Source: Streptomyces chartreusis NRRL 3882
GTDB lineage: Bacteria; Actinomycetota; Actinomycetes; Streptomycetales; Streptomycetaceae
Assembly: GCF_900236475.1 (NCBI RefSeq)
Contig: NZ_LT963352.1
Span: forward strand, 2,170,001 to 2,234,000
DNA: 64,000 nt
Reading direction: 5' to 3'
Part shown: positions 26,128-34,890 of the stretch, in pieces
How the letters are laid out: the number at the start of each line of letters is the position of its first letter
Position numbering within the stretch: the stretch's first letter is position 1
Made by a program: the position numbers and the translations under genes
The notes under the pieces: model-generated
What the model saw: the letters and a program-made list of their open reading frames with translations, nothing else
What the model was told of the DNA's origin: nothing
The model's database searches: none

Positions 26128-27489
26128 GTGGGCGCTGAAGCGGTGGTCACGCATTTCCTGTTCGCCTCGGCCCTGATTCTTGCGATCGGCCATGGCGCCG
26201 GCTGGGTGGCACAGCGCCTGAAGCAGCCGTACATCGTGGGCCAGTTGACGGCGGGCATCGCCCTCGGCCCCTCGCTGCTCGGCAGCACCGCGCCGGATGC
26301 CTACACGCTGCTGTTCCCCCAGGAGATCGGCATCGCACTGAACGGGCTCGCGCAGTTCGCCCTGGTGGTCTTCCTGTTCGCGGTGGGATACGAGCTGGAT
26401 CTGAAGATCCTGGGCGACCGGGCGCGTACGGCGGTGACGGTGGCCCTGGCGGCGTTCGTGGTGCCGATGGCCGTCGGGAGCGGCTGCGCGCTGCTGTTCC
26501 GGGAGCAGTTGCGGGCACTGGACTTGCCCGCGCTCACGGTCGGCATGGTGCTGTTCGCCGGCGTCGCCCTGTCGATAACGGCCGTACCGGTGCTGACGGC
26601 CATCGTGCGGGAGAACGGTCTGGCCGACACGGTGCCGGGAGTCCTCGCGGTGTCCGCCGCCGGGCTGCTCGACGTGATCGGCTGGACGGTGCTGGCCGGG
26701 ACGATGCTGGACGGCGACAGCGGGCAGCACGCGCTGGGCTGGCAGTGGCGGGCGCCCATCGCGGCCGGTTTCGCCGTGCTGATGCTGGTGGCGGCCCGGC
26801 CGGTGCTGCGCAGGCTGCTGTGGCGGACCCGGATGGAGCCGTCCCTGCGGCTGGCGCTGCTGATCGGCTTCGCCTGCGCGTCGGCGTCCGTGACGCAGTT
26901 CCTCGGGCTGCACGCGATCTGCGGCGCGCTGCTCGCGGGGATCGTCTGCCCGCGTCAGGACGACGGCACGCTCGACCCGGACCTGCTGCGGCCCCTGCAC
27001 ATCGTCAGCTCCCTGCTGGTGCCCTACTTCTTCGTCTTCTCCGGGCAGTCCGTCACCCTCAACAACATGACCGCCACCGGGTGGATCGCGCTGCTGGTGG
27101 TGACGGTGCTGGCGGTCACCACGAAGGTCGGCAGTGGCGTGGTGGCGGCCCGCGTGGGCGGACTGGACCGGGACGACGCACGGACCGTCGGTGTCCTGCT
27201 GAGCGCCCGGGGCCTCACGGAGCTGATCGCCCTCAACGCCGGTCTCCAGGCGGGCCTGGTGAGCAAGCCCCTCTACACGGTGCTGGTCTTCATGGCCCTC
27301 GCCACGACGCTGCTGACCCAGCCCCTGCTGATCCTGGTCCGCCGACTGTCGGACCACGAGCCGACCCGCGTCCCGGGCCGTGCGGAGAGCGTGACCGTCC
27401 TGCCGCTCCAGGACCACATCGCCGACGCCCCGGTGCCCCCTCGCCCGTCGGACGGCACGTCCACCACGCCGGTGGCGGACGCGGGCTGA
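26128..27489 (+). CDS. CPA2-family cation:proton antiporter
   Basis: A 453-aa integral membrane protein with about 12 transmembrane helices. Family features: QPYIVGQLTAGIALGPSLLG, LVVFLFAVGYELD and a LSARGLTELIALNAGLQ segment. The cytosolic C-terminal tail is only 50 residues and lacks a TrkA_N domain. Family members exchange Na+ or K+ for protons. GTG 26128 has GGGGG upstream. It is the only plus-strand gene inside the 21.6-34.7 kb island, divergent from the hydrolase gene and convergent with the NB-ARC/TPR gene, so it either belongs functionally to the island or is an insertion. Confidence 0.85.
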   Translation: MGAEAVVTHFLFASALILAIGHGAGWVAQRLKQPYIVGQLTAGIALGPSLLGSTAPDAYTLLFPQEIGIALNGLAQFALVVFLFAVGYELDLKILGDRARTAVTVALAAFVVPMAVGSGCALLFREQLRALDLPALTVGMVLFAGVALSITAVPVLTAIVRENGLADTVPGVLAVSAAGLLDVIGWTVLAGTMLDGDSGQHALGWQWRAPIAAGFAVLMLVAARPVLRRLLWRTRMEPSLRLALLIGFACASASVTQFLGLHAICGALLAGIVCPRQDDGTLDPDLLRPLHIVSSLLVPYFFVFSGQSVTLNNMTATGWIALLVVTVLAVTTKVGSGVVAARVGGLDRDDARTVGVLLSARGLTELIALNAGLQAGLVSKPLYTVLVFMALATTLLTQPLLILVRRLSDHEPTRVPGRAESVTVLPLQDHIADAPVPPRPSDGTSTTPVADAG

Positions 27490-27494
27490 CCTGC

Positions 27495-27522
27495 CCGGGG
27501 CGGCACACGGGCGCCACCCCGG
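27495..27522. terminator. Bidirectional hairpin between convergent genes
   Basis: CCGGGG/CCCCGG with an inner GGC/GCC pair, between the antiporter stop (27489) and the NB-ARC/TPR stop (27536). Confidence 0.4.
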
Positions 27523-27535
27523 ACGAGGCCGCCGC

Positions 27536-30500
27536 CTACAGCGGCATCGGCGCCATGTCGCAGTCGATACGGCGGCCCTGGCGGGCCGCCAGCAGCCACG
27601 GGTGCTCGCCACGGACCACACGAGCGAAGCCGTCCGTCGCCTTGCGCTTGAACTCGTCCGCCTCCGCCCTGCGGCCCAGGCCGAGCAGGTCGAGAGCCAG
27701 GTTCGCCATGCAGGACAGCGTCAGCGGGTGCTCCTCGCCGGCGATCTCGGCGAGCAGCGGCAGATTGGCCTGGTCGATCTCGTGCGCCCGCTCGAAGTCG
27801 ACGCGTGCGTAGGCCGTGTTGGCCTGCCCGATGGCGACGGTGAGCGTGGTGACATGCCGGGGCCCCACACCCGCTGCCAGCCGACGTGCCGCGTCGTCCT
27901 CCAGCTCCTGAGCCTGGTCCAGCGCGCCGAGTTCGCGCAGGGTGGCGGCCAGGTTCGCCTTGGTCAGCAGGGTGTACGCGTGGTCTTCGCCGAGACGCTG
28001 CTCGAATCGCCGCAGAGTCACCTCCGCCAGTTCCCGGGAGCCGTCGACGTCACCGGTCAGGCGCCGGTCGACGGCCACGTTGGTCGCCGTCGACATGGCG
28101 TCGAAGTGGTCGTGTCCGTAACGGGCGATGAAGCGCCGCAGCGTCTCCTCCGAGAGCTTGGCCGCCTCGTCGTGCGCCCCGTCACGACGCAGGCAGACCG
28201 CGAGATTCCGGGCGATGCGCAGCGTGAGCGGATGTTCCTCACCGAGTTCGGTGCGCGCTCGGCGGTACGCGTCGTCCTGGAAGTCGCGGGCGCCGGGATA
28301 GTCCCCGCTCTCTCGCATGTCGATGGAGAGGGCGTTGAGGGTGTTCAGGGTGAAGAAGCTGGCCGGGCCGAAGAGCAGCTCACGCTGCTGGGCGTTCTCC
28401 CGGTCCAGCGGCAGCGCCTCCCGGAACCGGCCGCACAACCGCAGGGCGACTCCCCAGGCGTGGGTGGCGCGCAGCGTCATCGGATCGTCCGGGCCGAACA
28501 GGGACCGGGCCAGCTCGGTGGCCTCCTGAGTCAGAGCCCGCGCTTCCTCGAACCTGCCCTGGTAGCCGCGGGCGTCGGCCATCTCGCACAGCGAGTCGAT
28601 CAGGTTCTCCGGGTCGATGTCGGTACGGCGGGAGATCTCCAGGGCCTTCTCGGTGAGCGGAATGGACTCGGGAACCTGGCCGTTCTGCCGCAGCAGGAAT
28701 CCGAGGCTCTTGGTCATCCGGAGGACGTGGACGTCGTCCTCGCCGGAGGATCCGATCCAGGCACTCCAGGCCTGGCGGGCGAAGTCGGCGGCGTTCACGT
28801 GGTCGCCCCAGTAGTAGAGGAACCACACCGTGTCGAAGACCAGCTCCCGCACATAGGTGTCGGTGCTCGTCACGGCCTGGGACGTGAGCACGTGGGGCAA
28901 CAGCGCCTGGTACGCGCGCCATTCCAGTGAGGAGCCGGAGGGACCGGGCTTGGCGGCCGACAGCAGCTGGTGCGCGGCGTCGCGCATCCGCTCCCGTTCG
29001 TCGGCGCTCAGCTTGGCCAGGAGCACGGTCTGGAGCAGGCGGTGCATCTGCAGGGTGTCGGAACGCGGGTCCACCCGGACCAGGGAGAACTGGCTGAGGT
29101 CGCGGACGGCGCGGTTGAGTTTGATCGACTCCCGCAGCAGGGGGTCGACCTCCGGCGTGACGTTGACACCGCGGCTGCCGCGCAGCATCGCCCTGGGGAT
29201 GGGCTCGGGAGCCATGCTGGCGCAGATGTCGAGCAGCTGCCGGGCGCCGGGGTTGTTCTCCTTGATCCGCTCCAGCGAGATGTCCCACGCGGCGGCGACG
29301 GACACCGGATAGTCGGGAGCCGGGTCGAGCTCGAGGATCTCGGGACTGCGCTGCGCGAGCAGGTCGAGGTATTCGTCGACCTGCATGCCGGTCACCGCGC
29401 GCCAGGCTCCCGCCTGCTCGACCGCGAGCGGCAGGTCGCCCAGCGCTTCGGCGAGCCGGCCGGCGTCCTCCGTGGACAGGTCGGGCGAACGCTTCTGGAG
29501 CAGCTCGATCGACTCCTCGCGCTCGAACACGTTGACCGGCAGCGATGTGGCCACCCGTTCCCAGGCCCGGTTCCGGGAGGTGACGATGACCTTCCCGGGG
29601 CCATTGGTGGGGAAGTAGGCGCGCACCGCGTCGACGTCCTCGGCGTTGTCGAAGACGAGCAGCCAGCTGTCGTACGGCTTTCCGGTGCTCAGCGCCTCCA
29701 GTACGGCCGGCACGGCCGTGTTGGCGGCCGGGGCGCCGAGGCTGTCCTGGCCGGTCGGGGCGACACCCAGCTGCGCCGCCAGCTGGGCCAGCGCGGCCAG
29801 AATGAGGCTCTCTCGCTCGGCGGGGATCCAGCAGATCACCCGGTAGTCGTGCTGGTGGGTGTAGACGTACTCGAGTGCCAGCTGGGACTTGCCGACACCG
29901 CCTAGGCCGTGCAGGGCGTTGGGCAGCACCGCGGCCGTGTCCTGCGAGCCCAGCTGCTCCTCCACGGCCCTCAGCAGCGCCTGCCGGCCGACGAATGACG
30001 TGTTCCGCAGAGGCACGTTCACCAGAAGGGCGGCGGGCGTTCCGGTAGCGGTGGTCGGCATGGGGGGCTCAGCCTCCGAGGGATCTTGTGGGGTGGCGTC
30101 GGTTACCAGGGGTGGCACGGGAGGTTCTCCAGCTTCGTTGGGGCCGTTCGACGGTGGCAGACTTCCCGTTCCGTCGGGCAATCCCCCATGATCAGCGCGG
30201 TTCACCTCAGAGGGTGTAACTCCGGACATTCCCGGACTCACTCGATCGGCGGCACCGGGCCCGCGGGCCCGGGAGAGTCCGGGCTCGATACGGCGGGCCC
30301 GCTCGGAGTACGGCCCCGAAAGCGCCCGCATCACGGCGAGCTCGCTCCGCATCCAGCTCCGCTCGGACGGGTCGGGCAGCGTGGTGCCCATCGGATCGCG
30401 CAGGGCGGCGCGCAGCGCGACACCCCGGGCGCCGGCGGCGGGCAGTTCGCCCACCACGCTGACGGTGTGGGCGAGTTGGCTGCGCGTGGTGGTGGCGAGC

Positions 30501-32089
30501 AGTTCCTCACGGACCCCGTCGGCGAACTCGGGGTTCCCCTCGCCGCCGCCGTCCCAGTCGATCAGCCCGCCCATCAGGATCTCGGCGAGGTGGTCCGGGC
30601 CGGTCTCCGGCATGATGCGCCGCCGCAGCTGTTCCACGACGTCGAAATCGAAGGGAACGGCGGCGAGTTGGGTGGCGAGCCGGCGGGCGGCCGGGGTGGC
30701 GAGCGTGAAGAAGCGGCGCACGGCGGCCTTGGCGGCGCGCGGGAAGCGCGGGGCACGCAGTCCGGGTGCGGGCGATCCCTTGGTGAGGGTGCCGGCCAAA
30801 ACGACCGGCAGGGCGCGACGCACTCCGCGCTCCCCGGTGACGAGGTCGGCCCAGGCGGCCAGGGAGCCGGGCTTCAGGGAGAGCACCGGCACGGGCACGG
30901 AGCCGTCACCCGCGTCGGGCAGCGGTCGCAGGGGGTCGGGGCCGCCGGGCGGCGCCCAGTGTTCGAGCCCGTCGTTGGCGGCGCCGAATCCGCCGGCCTC
31001 CAGGACGGCCGGGTAGGGGTAGAGCGAGGTGCGGTGGCGCAGATGCGGCGACAGCAGATGCACCAGGGCCGTGGGGCCGGCGTGGGCGAGCCGGCCGAGC
31101 AGGTCGTCGGCGGCGGGCGAGGCCCACCCATGGGCGAGTCCGTCGGTGACCACGAGGAAGACGCGGTCGCCACGCCCGTCGAGGAGTTCGGCGGGGTCGG
31201 CGGCCGCCCGGGCGGCGGTCCAGCGCAGGGTGGCGGTCCCGGTGCGCGGCACGTTCACCCGGACCGTGCGCACGGCCCGGAAGGCGCCGCTGTGCTCGGC
31301 GGCCTGGGCGAGACGGGCGGTGGACTCCTGCCAGATCCGGAGGGTGGGCGCGTCGTCGACGAGCAGGACCAGGTCGAAGGCCGCACTGCGGGCGGGACGC
31401 AGGAAGGGCATCCACAGGCCGTCCACGACTCCCTGCTCGGCGGTGGTCTCCTCGTCGAGTTCCAGGGTGTCCCGCGAGGGCACGCGTCGGGCCAGCTGGT
31501 GCAGGGCGCGGGCGAACCGGGCGGTGGTGCGCCCCGGGGCGTTCTGCGGTCGGTCGTCGGCGGGCAGCAGCGGCTGCCCGAGGCGCAGGGTGAAGCGGCC
31601 CTCGGCGTCGGGTAACAGGCGGGCCGCGGTGCCCGCTTCTCCGGGCAGCGCGGCGGTGACCGGCGGCTGCGGCTGGTCGCCGGGGTCCTCGGGAAGGGCG
31701 GGGGTGGCGGGCGGCTGCGGGGGGCGTACGGCGTCGGGGGCGGTGCCGGCCGGGCGGGGCTCGTCGGCCGGTGGTGTCTCCGGCTGGTTCGCGTCCTCCG
31801 CTTCCCGTCGGCGTACGGGTGGCGGAGCCGGGGGCGCCGCGGCCCGGCCCTGCGCGGGCTCCGGGCCGGATGTGCCCGGGCCGCCGTGGTGGCTCCAGTA
31901 CGCGGCGAGCCAGACGGCGTCGGCGACGTCCTGCCAGCGTGGGACGGGCTGGTCCAGGGCGGCGGGGACCGGCACTCCGTGCTCTGCCGCCTCGTCGGCG
32001 GATTCGGCGAACACCGAAGGAGGCGACGACCCCGAAACGGGGAATCCGTCGCCGAGCCCGGATGCGTGCTCCCTGGGATAGCCCTTCAT
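27536..32089 (-). CDS. vWA-like (SAV_2336-type) / NB-ARC NTPase / TPR signalling protein, FxsT-like
   Basis: A 1517-aa STAND protein. Residues about 185-600 resemble the SAV_2336 N-terminal domain, including a vWA-like strand FDLVLLVDDAPTLRIWQ near 240. After a Pro-rich linker comes a NB-ARC ATPase: SFVGRQALL, P-loop HGLGGVGKSQLALEY near 728, Walker B LLVFDNAED. Residues about 1110-1510 are tetratricopeptide repeats of the Kinesin-light-chain type (repeated EALPLDREN, GEEHPLTLR). The architecture is that of the TPR protein of FxSxx-COOH systems and of VMAP-associated switches: the TPRs sense, the NTPase switches, the vWA part contacts MoxR. The ATG directly follows the TGA of the MoxR gene (TGAATG). 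Confidence 0.85.
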   Translation of the reverse strand: MKGYPREHASGLGDGFPVSGSSPPSVFAESADEAAEHGVPVPAALDQPVPRWQDVADAVWLAAYWSHHGGPGTSGPEPAQGRAAAPPAPPPVRRREAEDANQPETPPADEPRPAGTAPDAVRPPQPPATPALPEDPGDQPQPPVTAALPGEAGTAARLLPDAEGRFTLRLGQPLLPADDRPQNAPGRTTARFARALHQLARRVPSRDTLELDEETTAEQGVVDGLWMPFLRPARSAAFDLVLLVDDAPTLRIWQESTARLAQAAEHSGAFRAVRTVRVNVPRTGTATLRWTAARAAADPAELLDGRGDRVFLVVTDGLAHGWASPAADDLLGRLAHAGPTALVHLLSPHLRHRTSLYPYPAVLEAGGFGAANDGLEHWAPPGGPDPLRPLPDAGDGSVPVPVLSLKPGSLAAWADLVTGERGVRRALPVVLAGTLTKGSPAPGLRAPRFPRAAKAAVRRFFTLATPAARRLATQLAAVPFDFDVVEQLRRRIMPETGPDHLAEILMGGLIDWDGGGEGNPEFADGVREELLATTTRSQLAHTVSVVGELPAAGARGVALRAALRDPMGTTLPDPSERSWMRSELAVMRALSGPYSERARRIEPGLSRARGPGAADRVSPGMSGVTPSEVNRADHGGLPDGTGSLPPSNGPNEAGEPPVPPLVTDATPQDPSEAEPPMPTTATGTPAALLVNVPLRNTSFVGRQALLRAVEEQLGSQDTAAVLPNALHGLGGVGKSQLALEYVYTHQHDYRVICWIPAERESLILAALAQLAAQLGVAPTGQDSLGAPAANTAVPAVLEALSTGKPYDSWLLVFDNAEDVDAVRAYFPTNGPGKVIVTSRNRAWERVATSLPVNVFEREESIELLQKRSPDLSTEDAGRLAEALGDLPLAVEQAGAWRAVTGMQVDEYLDLLAQRSPEILELDPAPDYPVSVAAAWDISLERIKENNPGARQLLDICASMAPEPIPRAMLRGSRGVNVTPEVDPLLRESIKLNRAVRDLSQFSLVRVDPRSDTLQMHRLLQTVLLAKLSADERERMRDAAHQLLSAAKPGPSGSSLEWRAYQALLPHVLTSQAVTSTDTYVRELVFDTVWFLYYWGDHVNAADFARQAWSAWIGSSGEDDVHVLRMTKSLGFLLRQNGQVPESIPLTEKALEISRRTDIDPENLIDSLCEMADARGYQGRFEEARALTQEATELARSLFGPDDPMTLRATHAWGVALRLCGRFREALPLDRENAQQRELLFGPASFFTLNTLNALSIDMRESGDYPGARDFQDDAYRRARTELGEEHPLTLRIARNLAVCLRRDGAHDEAAKLSEETLRRFIARYGHDHFDAMSTATNVAVDRRLTGDVDGSRELAEVTLRRFEQRLGEDHAYTLLTKANLAATLRELGALDQAQELEDDAARRLAAGVGPRHVTTLTVAIGQANTAYARVDFERAHEIDQANLPLLAEIAGEEHPLTLSCMANLALDLLGLGRRAEADEFKRKATDGFARVVRGEHPWLLAARQGRRIDCDMAPMPL

Positions 32090-33187
32090 TCAGCGGCCCT
32101 TCGCGAGGTCGCGTAGGAGCATTTCCACGAGCTTACGCCCGTCACCATCGGCCTGGAAACCACCCGCGGTAGTCATCTGGACAGCGTTCAGTAGCTGGTC
32201 CAGTGAGTGGGTGCCGCCGGCCTGGACGCGCTGGACGAACAGGTCGACCAGGTCTTCCGTGCCCTGCGGGCGGGTTCCGAGGTGCCCTTCGACCATGGCC
32301 AGGAGCTGCTCCCGGGTGGGCGTGCGCATCTCCAGCGGCAGACAGCGCCGGCGGAAGGCCGCGGGGAATTCGCGTTCTCCGTTGCTGGTGATCACCACGA
32401 CCGGGAACTCCCGGCACTCGACCCGCCCGCCGCGCACCTCGGCTCGGCCCCCCGGGTCGCTGGTGTGGACGCACGCGGTGTCCGCGGCGTCACGCACCAG
32501 CTCGGGGACGTCATAGCTTCCGTTCTCCAGGACGTGCAACAGGTCGTTCGGCAGGTCGATGTCGCTCTTGTCGAGTTCGTCGACGAGAAGCACACGGGGA
32601 CGATCGTAGGGCAGCAGGGCGGTCCCCAGGGGGCCCAAGGTGATGAAGTCGCCCAGAACTGGGGGAAGTTGACGAGGTTTTTGAGTAAGCACGGTGTTGA
32701 CGTCTTCGGCCGGCCCCGTGTCGTCCGCCGGCCCCGTGGCGTCCGCCGGACCCGGGCCGTCGGCCCGCCAGGCGGCGATGGCCTGGGCGCGGCCCATGGC
32801 GTCATGGGCGTAGAGGCCGTCCCGCAGGGTCGTGCGGCTGACGATGTTCCACTCCAGGACCCGGCCGAGGCCGAGCTCACGCGAGATCAGATGGGCGAGG
32901 GTGGACTTGCCGACGCCGGGCGGGCCGGTGATCAGCAGGGGCCGGCGCAGCAGCAGCGCGGCGTTGACGATGTCGATCTCTTCCTCGCCCAGCTGCGGGG
33001 TGACGTCGCCGGGGCCCAGGCGGCGCAGCGCGGCCTGCGGGTCGGCCGGGGGCACGGGGCACGGCGGACCGCCGGCGAACCGGCGCCAGGGCGGCGGTTC
33101 GGGCAGTGCCGGCGGGACGGCGGGGGCACTGCCCGTGCCGTGGAAGAGCCGCCAGCCGTTCGGGACCGTCTGCTCCTGCGCACTCAT
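32090..33187 (-). CDS. MoxR-like AAA+ ATPase
   Basis: A 365-aa MoxR-type AAA+ protein. Walker A is GPPGVGKS at 88-95, Walker B is VLLVDELDKSDIDLPNDLL near 199, and sensor residues lie in VVVITSNGEREFPAAFRRRCLPL (arginine finger RRR). An acidic, Pro/Ala/Asp-rich insert (about 142-165) interrupts the region after Walker A. MoxR ATPases remodel vWA-domain partners; here the partner would be the vWA-like N-terminus of the protein encoded directly downstream (0-bp gap). The ATG overlaps the VMAP stop (ATGA). Confidence 0.88.
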   Translation of the reverse strand: MSAQEQTVPNGWRLFHGTGSAPAVPPALPEPPPWRRFAGGPPCPVPPADPQAALRRLGPGDVTPQLGEEEIDIVNAALLLRRPLLITGPPGVGKSTLAHLISRELGLGRVLEWNIVSRTTLRDGLYAHDAMGRAQAIAAWRADGPGPADATGPADDTGPAEDVNTVLTQKPRQLPPVLGDFITLGPLGTALLPYDRPRVLLVDELDKSDIDLPNDLLHVLENGSYDVPELVRDAADTACVHTSDPGGRAEVRGGRVECREFPVVVITSNGEREFPAAFRRRCLPLEMRTPTREQLLAMVEGHLGTRPQGTEDLVDLFVQRVQAGGTHSLDQLLNAVQMTTAGGFQADGDGRKLVEMLLRDLAKGR

Positions 33188-34734
33188 GCCGATGCCTCCT
33201 CGCTGGCGAGATCGCCTGGGTCGATGGGCTGAACATCCACGGGACGCGTCGGATCGTCCCAGAAAAAACCGATATGTCTACCCAGGAGTTCGCCGGGGCC
33301 GCGCCCGTCGCTCTCGGCGTTCCTGCGCAGGAGGTGAACGGCCACCGGGATCCTCGCCGGCGTGGGCGCCGCGGCGAACAGGGCCGTCACCACCTCCCGG
33401 CGCTCCTCACGGAAGACACCTCTGCGGTCCCAGATCGCGAGCCCTATCCCTTCCGCTATGGCGGCCTTGAGGGCCTCCAGGGCCATGACGTCGGCCGGCG
33501 CGTCGAGCACCACCGCCGTACGTCTGGGTTCCCCGGCGAGCCCGGCCTGCCACTCGCCGAGCCGACCGCCGTCCGGTTCGCGCCAGCCGTGCACCAGGAC
33601 GCCGTGTTCGCGCAGGGTGTGCCAGCGTTCCCGCCACTGGTCCAGGACCAGCGCGTCGTCCGTGCGCATCCGCTCCAGACTGCGCAGGTGCACCCCGTAC
33701 TTCAGGCTGAGCGGCAGCGGCTGCCCGTCGCCGACCCGGAAGGTCAGGCCGGCCACATCGTGGTTGAGGAGGTCGTACGGAAGGACGAACTCGATGTACG
33801 GCGGCGGCTGCCTGCGTCCACTCGGATCGGGGTCGCGGGGCACCGCCCAGAGGCGGGCGCCCTGGCGTAACGCGCGCTGGACGGCCGTGCCGAGCTCGTC
33901 GAGGGTGGTCGTGGCGGGTTCGCCGGGCTGGGGGTCCCAGCGGCCGGGGACGGTGTTGAGCCAGGGGCGGACGACGATCTCGCCGGTGCCGTCCCGTGCG
34001 GGTTCGACGGCGACGACCAGGCAGCGCGGGATGTCCGGATCACTCGTCACCGCGCCGCGGACCCGGCGCCGTTCCTCCAGTGCGCCGGTCAGGCCGTGCT
34101 GCCCGGCCCAGTCCTTCACCCACCCGGACAGGGCGGTGCGGTGCTCGGCAGTGGCCGCGAGCCGGGCGGCGTGGTCGATCAGGAGGACGGCGGGGGGCAG
34201 TCCGTCCGGCTGCACGTTCCAGTCCAGGACGTGGGCGAGGAGTTGTTCCGGAGCGAGTCCGGTGGGCAGGTCGAGGCCGTTGAGTTCCTCGACCAGGGCG
34301 TCACGCAGCCGGGCCGCGGGGAGTTCGCCCAGGGCGAGGAGGGAGCGGGCCCGGGTCATGTCGCCACGGGAGAGGGGGCCCTGGAGGGCGGACGGCGGGG
34401 CGGGCGCGAGCCACTGGTCGAGCAGCAGGTCGAGTTCGTCGCCCGCCAGATCTCCTTCGAGGATCCGGACCACCTCGACCAGTACGCGCTCGCCGCCCGG
34501 CATGCTCAGCGCGGCGCGCACCAGCAGCACCACGTCCTCGCGCAACTTCACGCCGCGCAGGTCGATCTGACGGCCCAGCAGATCACCCAGGACGACCCCG
34601 AAGTGCAGCCGCCCCTGCGCGTCCTCCATGCAGCCCAGACCGCACAGGGCGTTGGTCATCCGTAACAGCAGCCGTAAGCCGCCCGCGCGGCCCGAGTCGT
34701 CCTCGGGTTCGCCGAACCCCGCGTGTGTCTCCAC
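33184..34734 (-). CDS. VMAP (vWA-MoxR-associated protein) with N-terminal EAD2-like domain
   Basis: A 516-aa protein. Residues about 20-92 (LLLRMTNALCGLGCMEDAQGR onward) resemble an effector-associated domain and match in size and spacing the C-terminal domain of the caspase-like protein. The C-terminal part (about 310-505: LKYGVHLRSLERM, WRERWHTLREHG, VVLDAPAD, GLAIWDRRG) fits the VMAP-C domain. Family knowledge: VMAP links MoxR/vWA switches to EAD-bearing effectors. GTG 34734 has GGGGG upstream. It is the first gene of the VMAP-MoxR-NB-ARC/TPR operon. Confidence 0.8.
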   Translation of the reverse strand: METHAGFGEPEDDSGRAGGLRLLLRMTNALCGLGCMEDAQGRLHFGVVLGDLLGRQIDLRGVKLREDVVLLVRAALSMPGGERVLVEVVRILEGDLAGDELDLLLDQWLAPAPPSALQGPLSRGDMTRARSLLALGELPAARLRDALVEELNGLDLPTGLAPEQLLAHVLDWNVQPDGLPPAVLLIDHAARLAATAEHRTALSGWVKDWAGQHGLTGALEERRRVRGAVTSDPDIPRCLVVAVEPARDGTGEIVVRPWLNTVPGRWDPQPGEPATTTLDELGTAVQRALRQGARLWAVPRDPDPSGRRQPPPYIEFVLPYDLLNHDVAGLTFRVGDGQPLPLSLKYGVHLRSLERMRTDDALVLDQWRERWHTLREHGVLVHGWREPDGGRLGEWQAGLAGEPRRTAVVLDAPADVMALEALKAAIAEGIGLAIWDRRGVFREERREVVTALFAAAPTPARIPVAVHLLRRNAESDGRGPGELLGRHIGFFWDDPTRPVDVQPIDPGDLASEEASA

Positions 34735-34890
34735 CGACTTTCCCCCTGAGCCGGTACACCTGCCTGACCGACCAGCGAAGTTAGCACGGCAACCAGCGGT
34801 TAACCAGGGACGAATGGGATCAGAAGGACGACGTCCGGCCAGGATCGTCCCAGGCGGGACAGGCCTGGCCGGATGTGATCGGCCTCCGGC

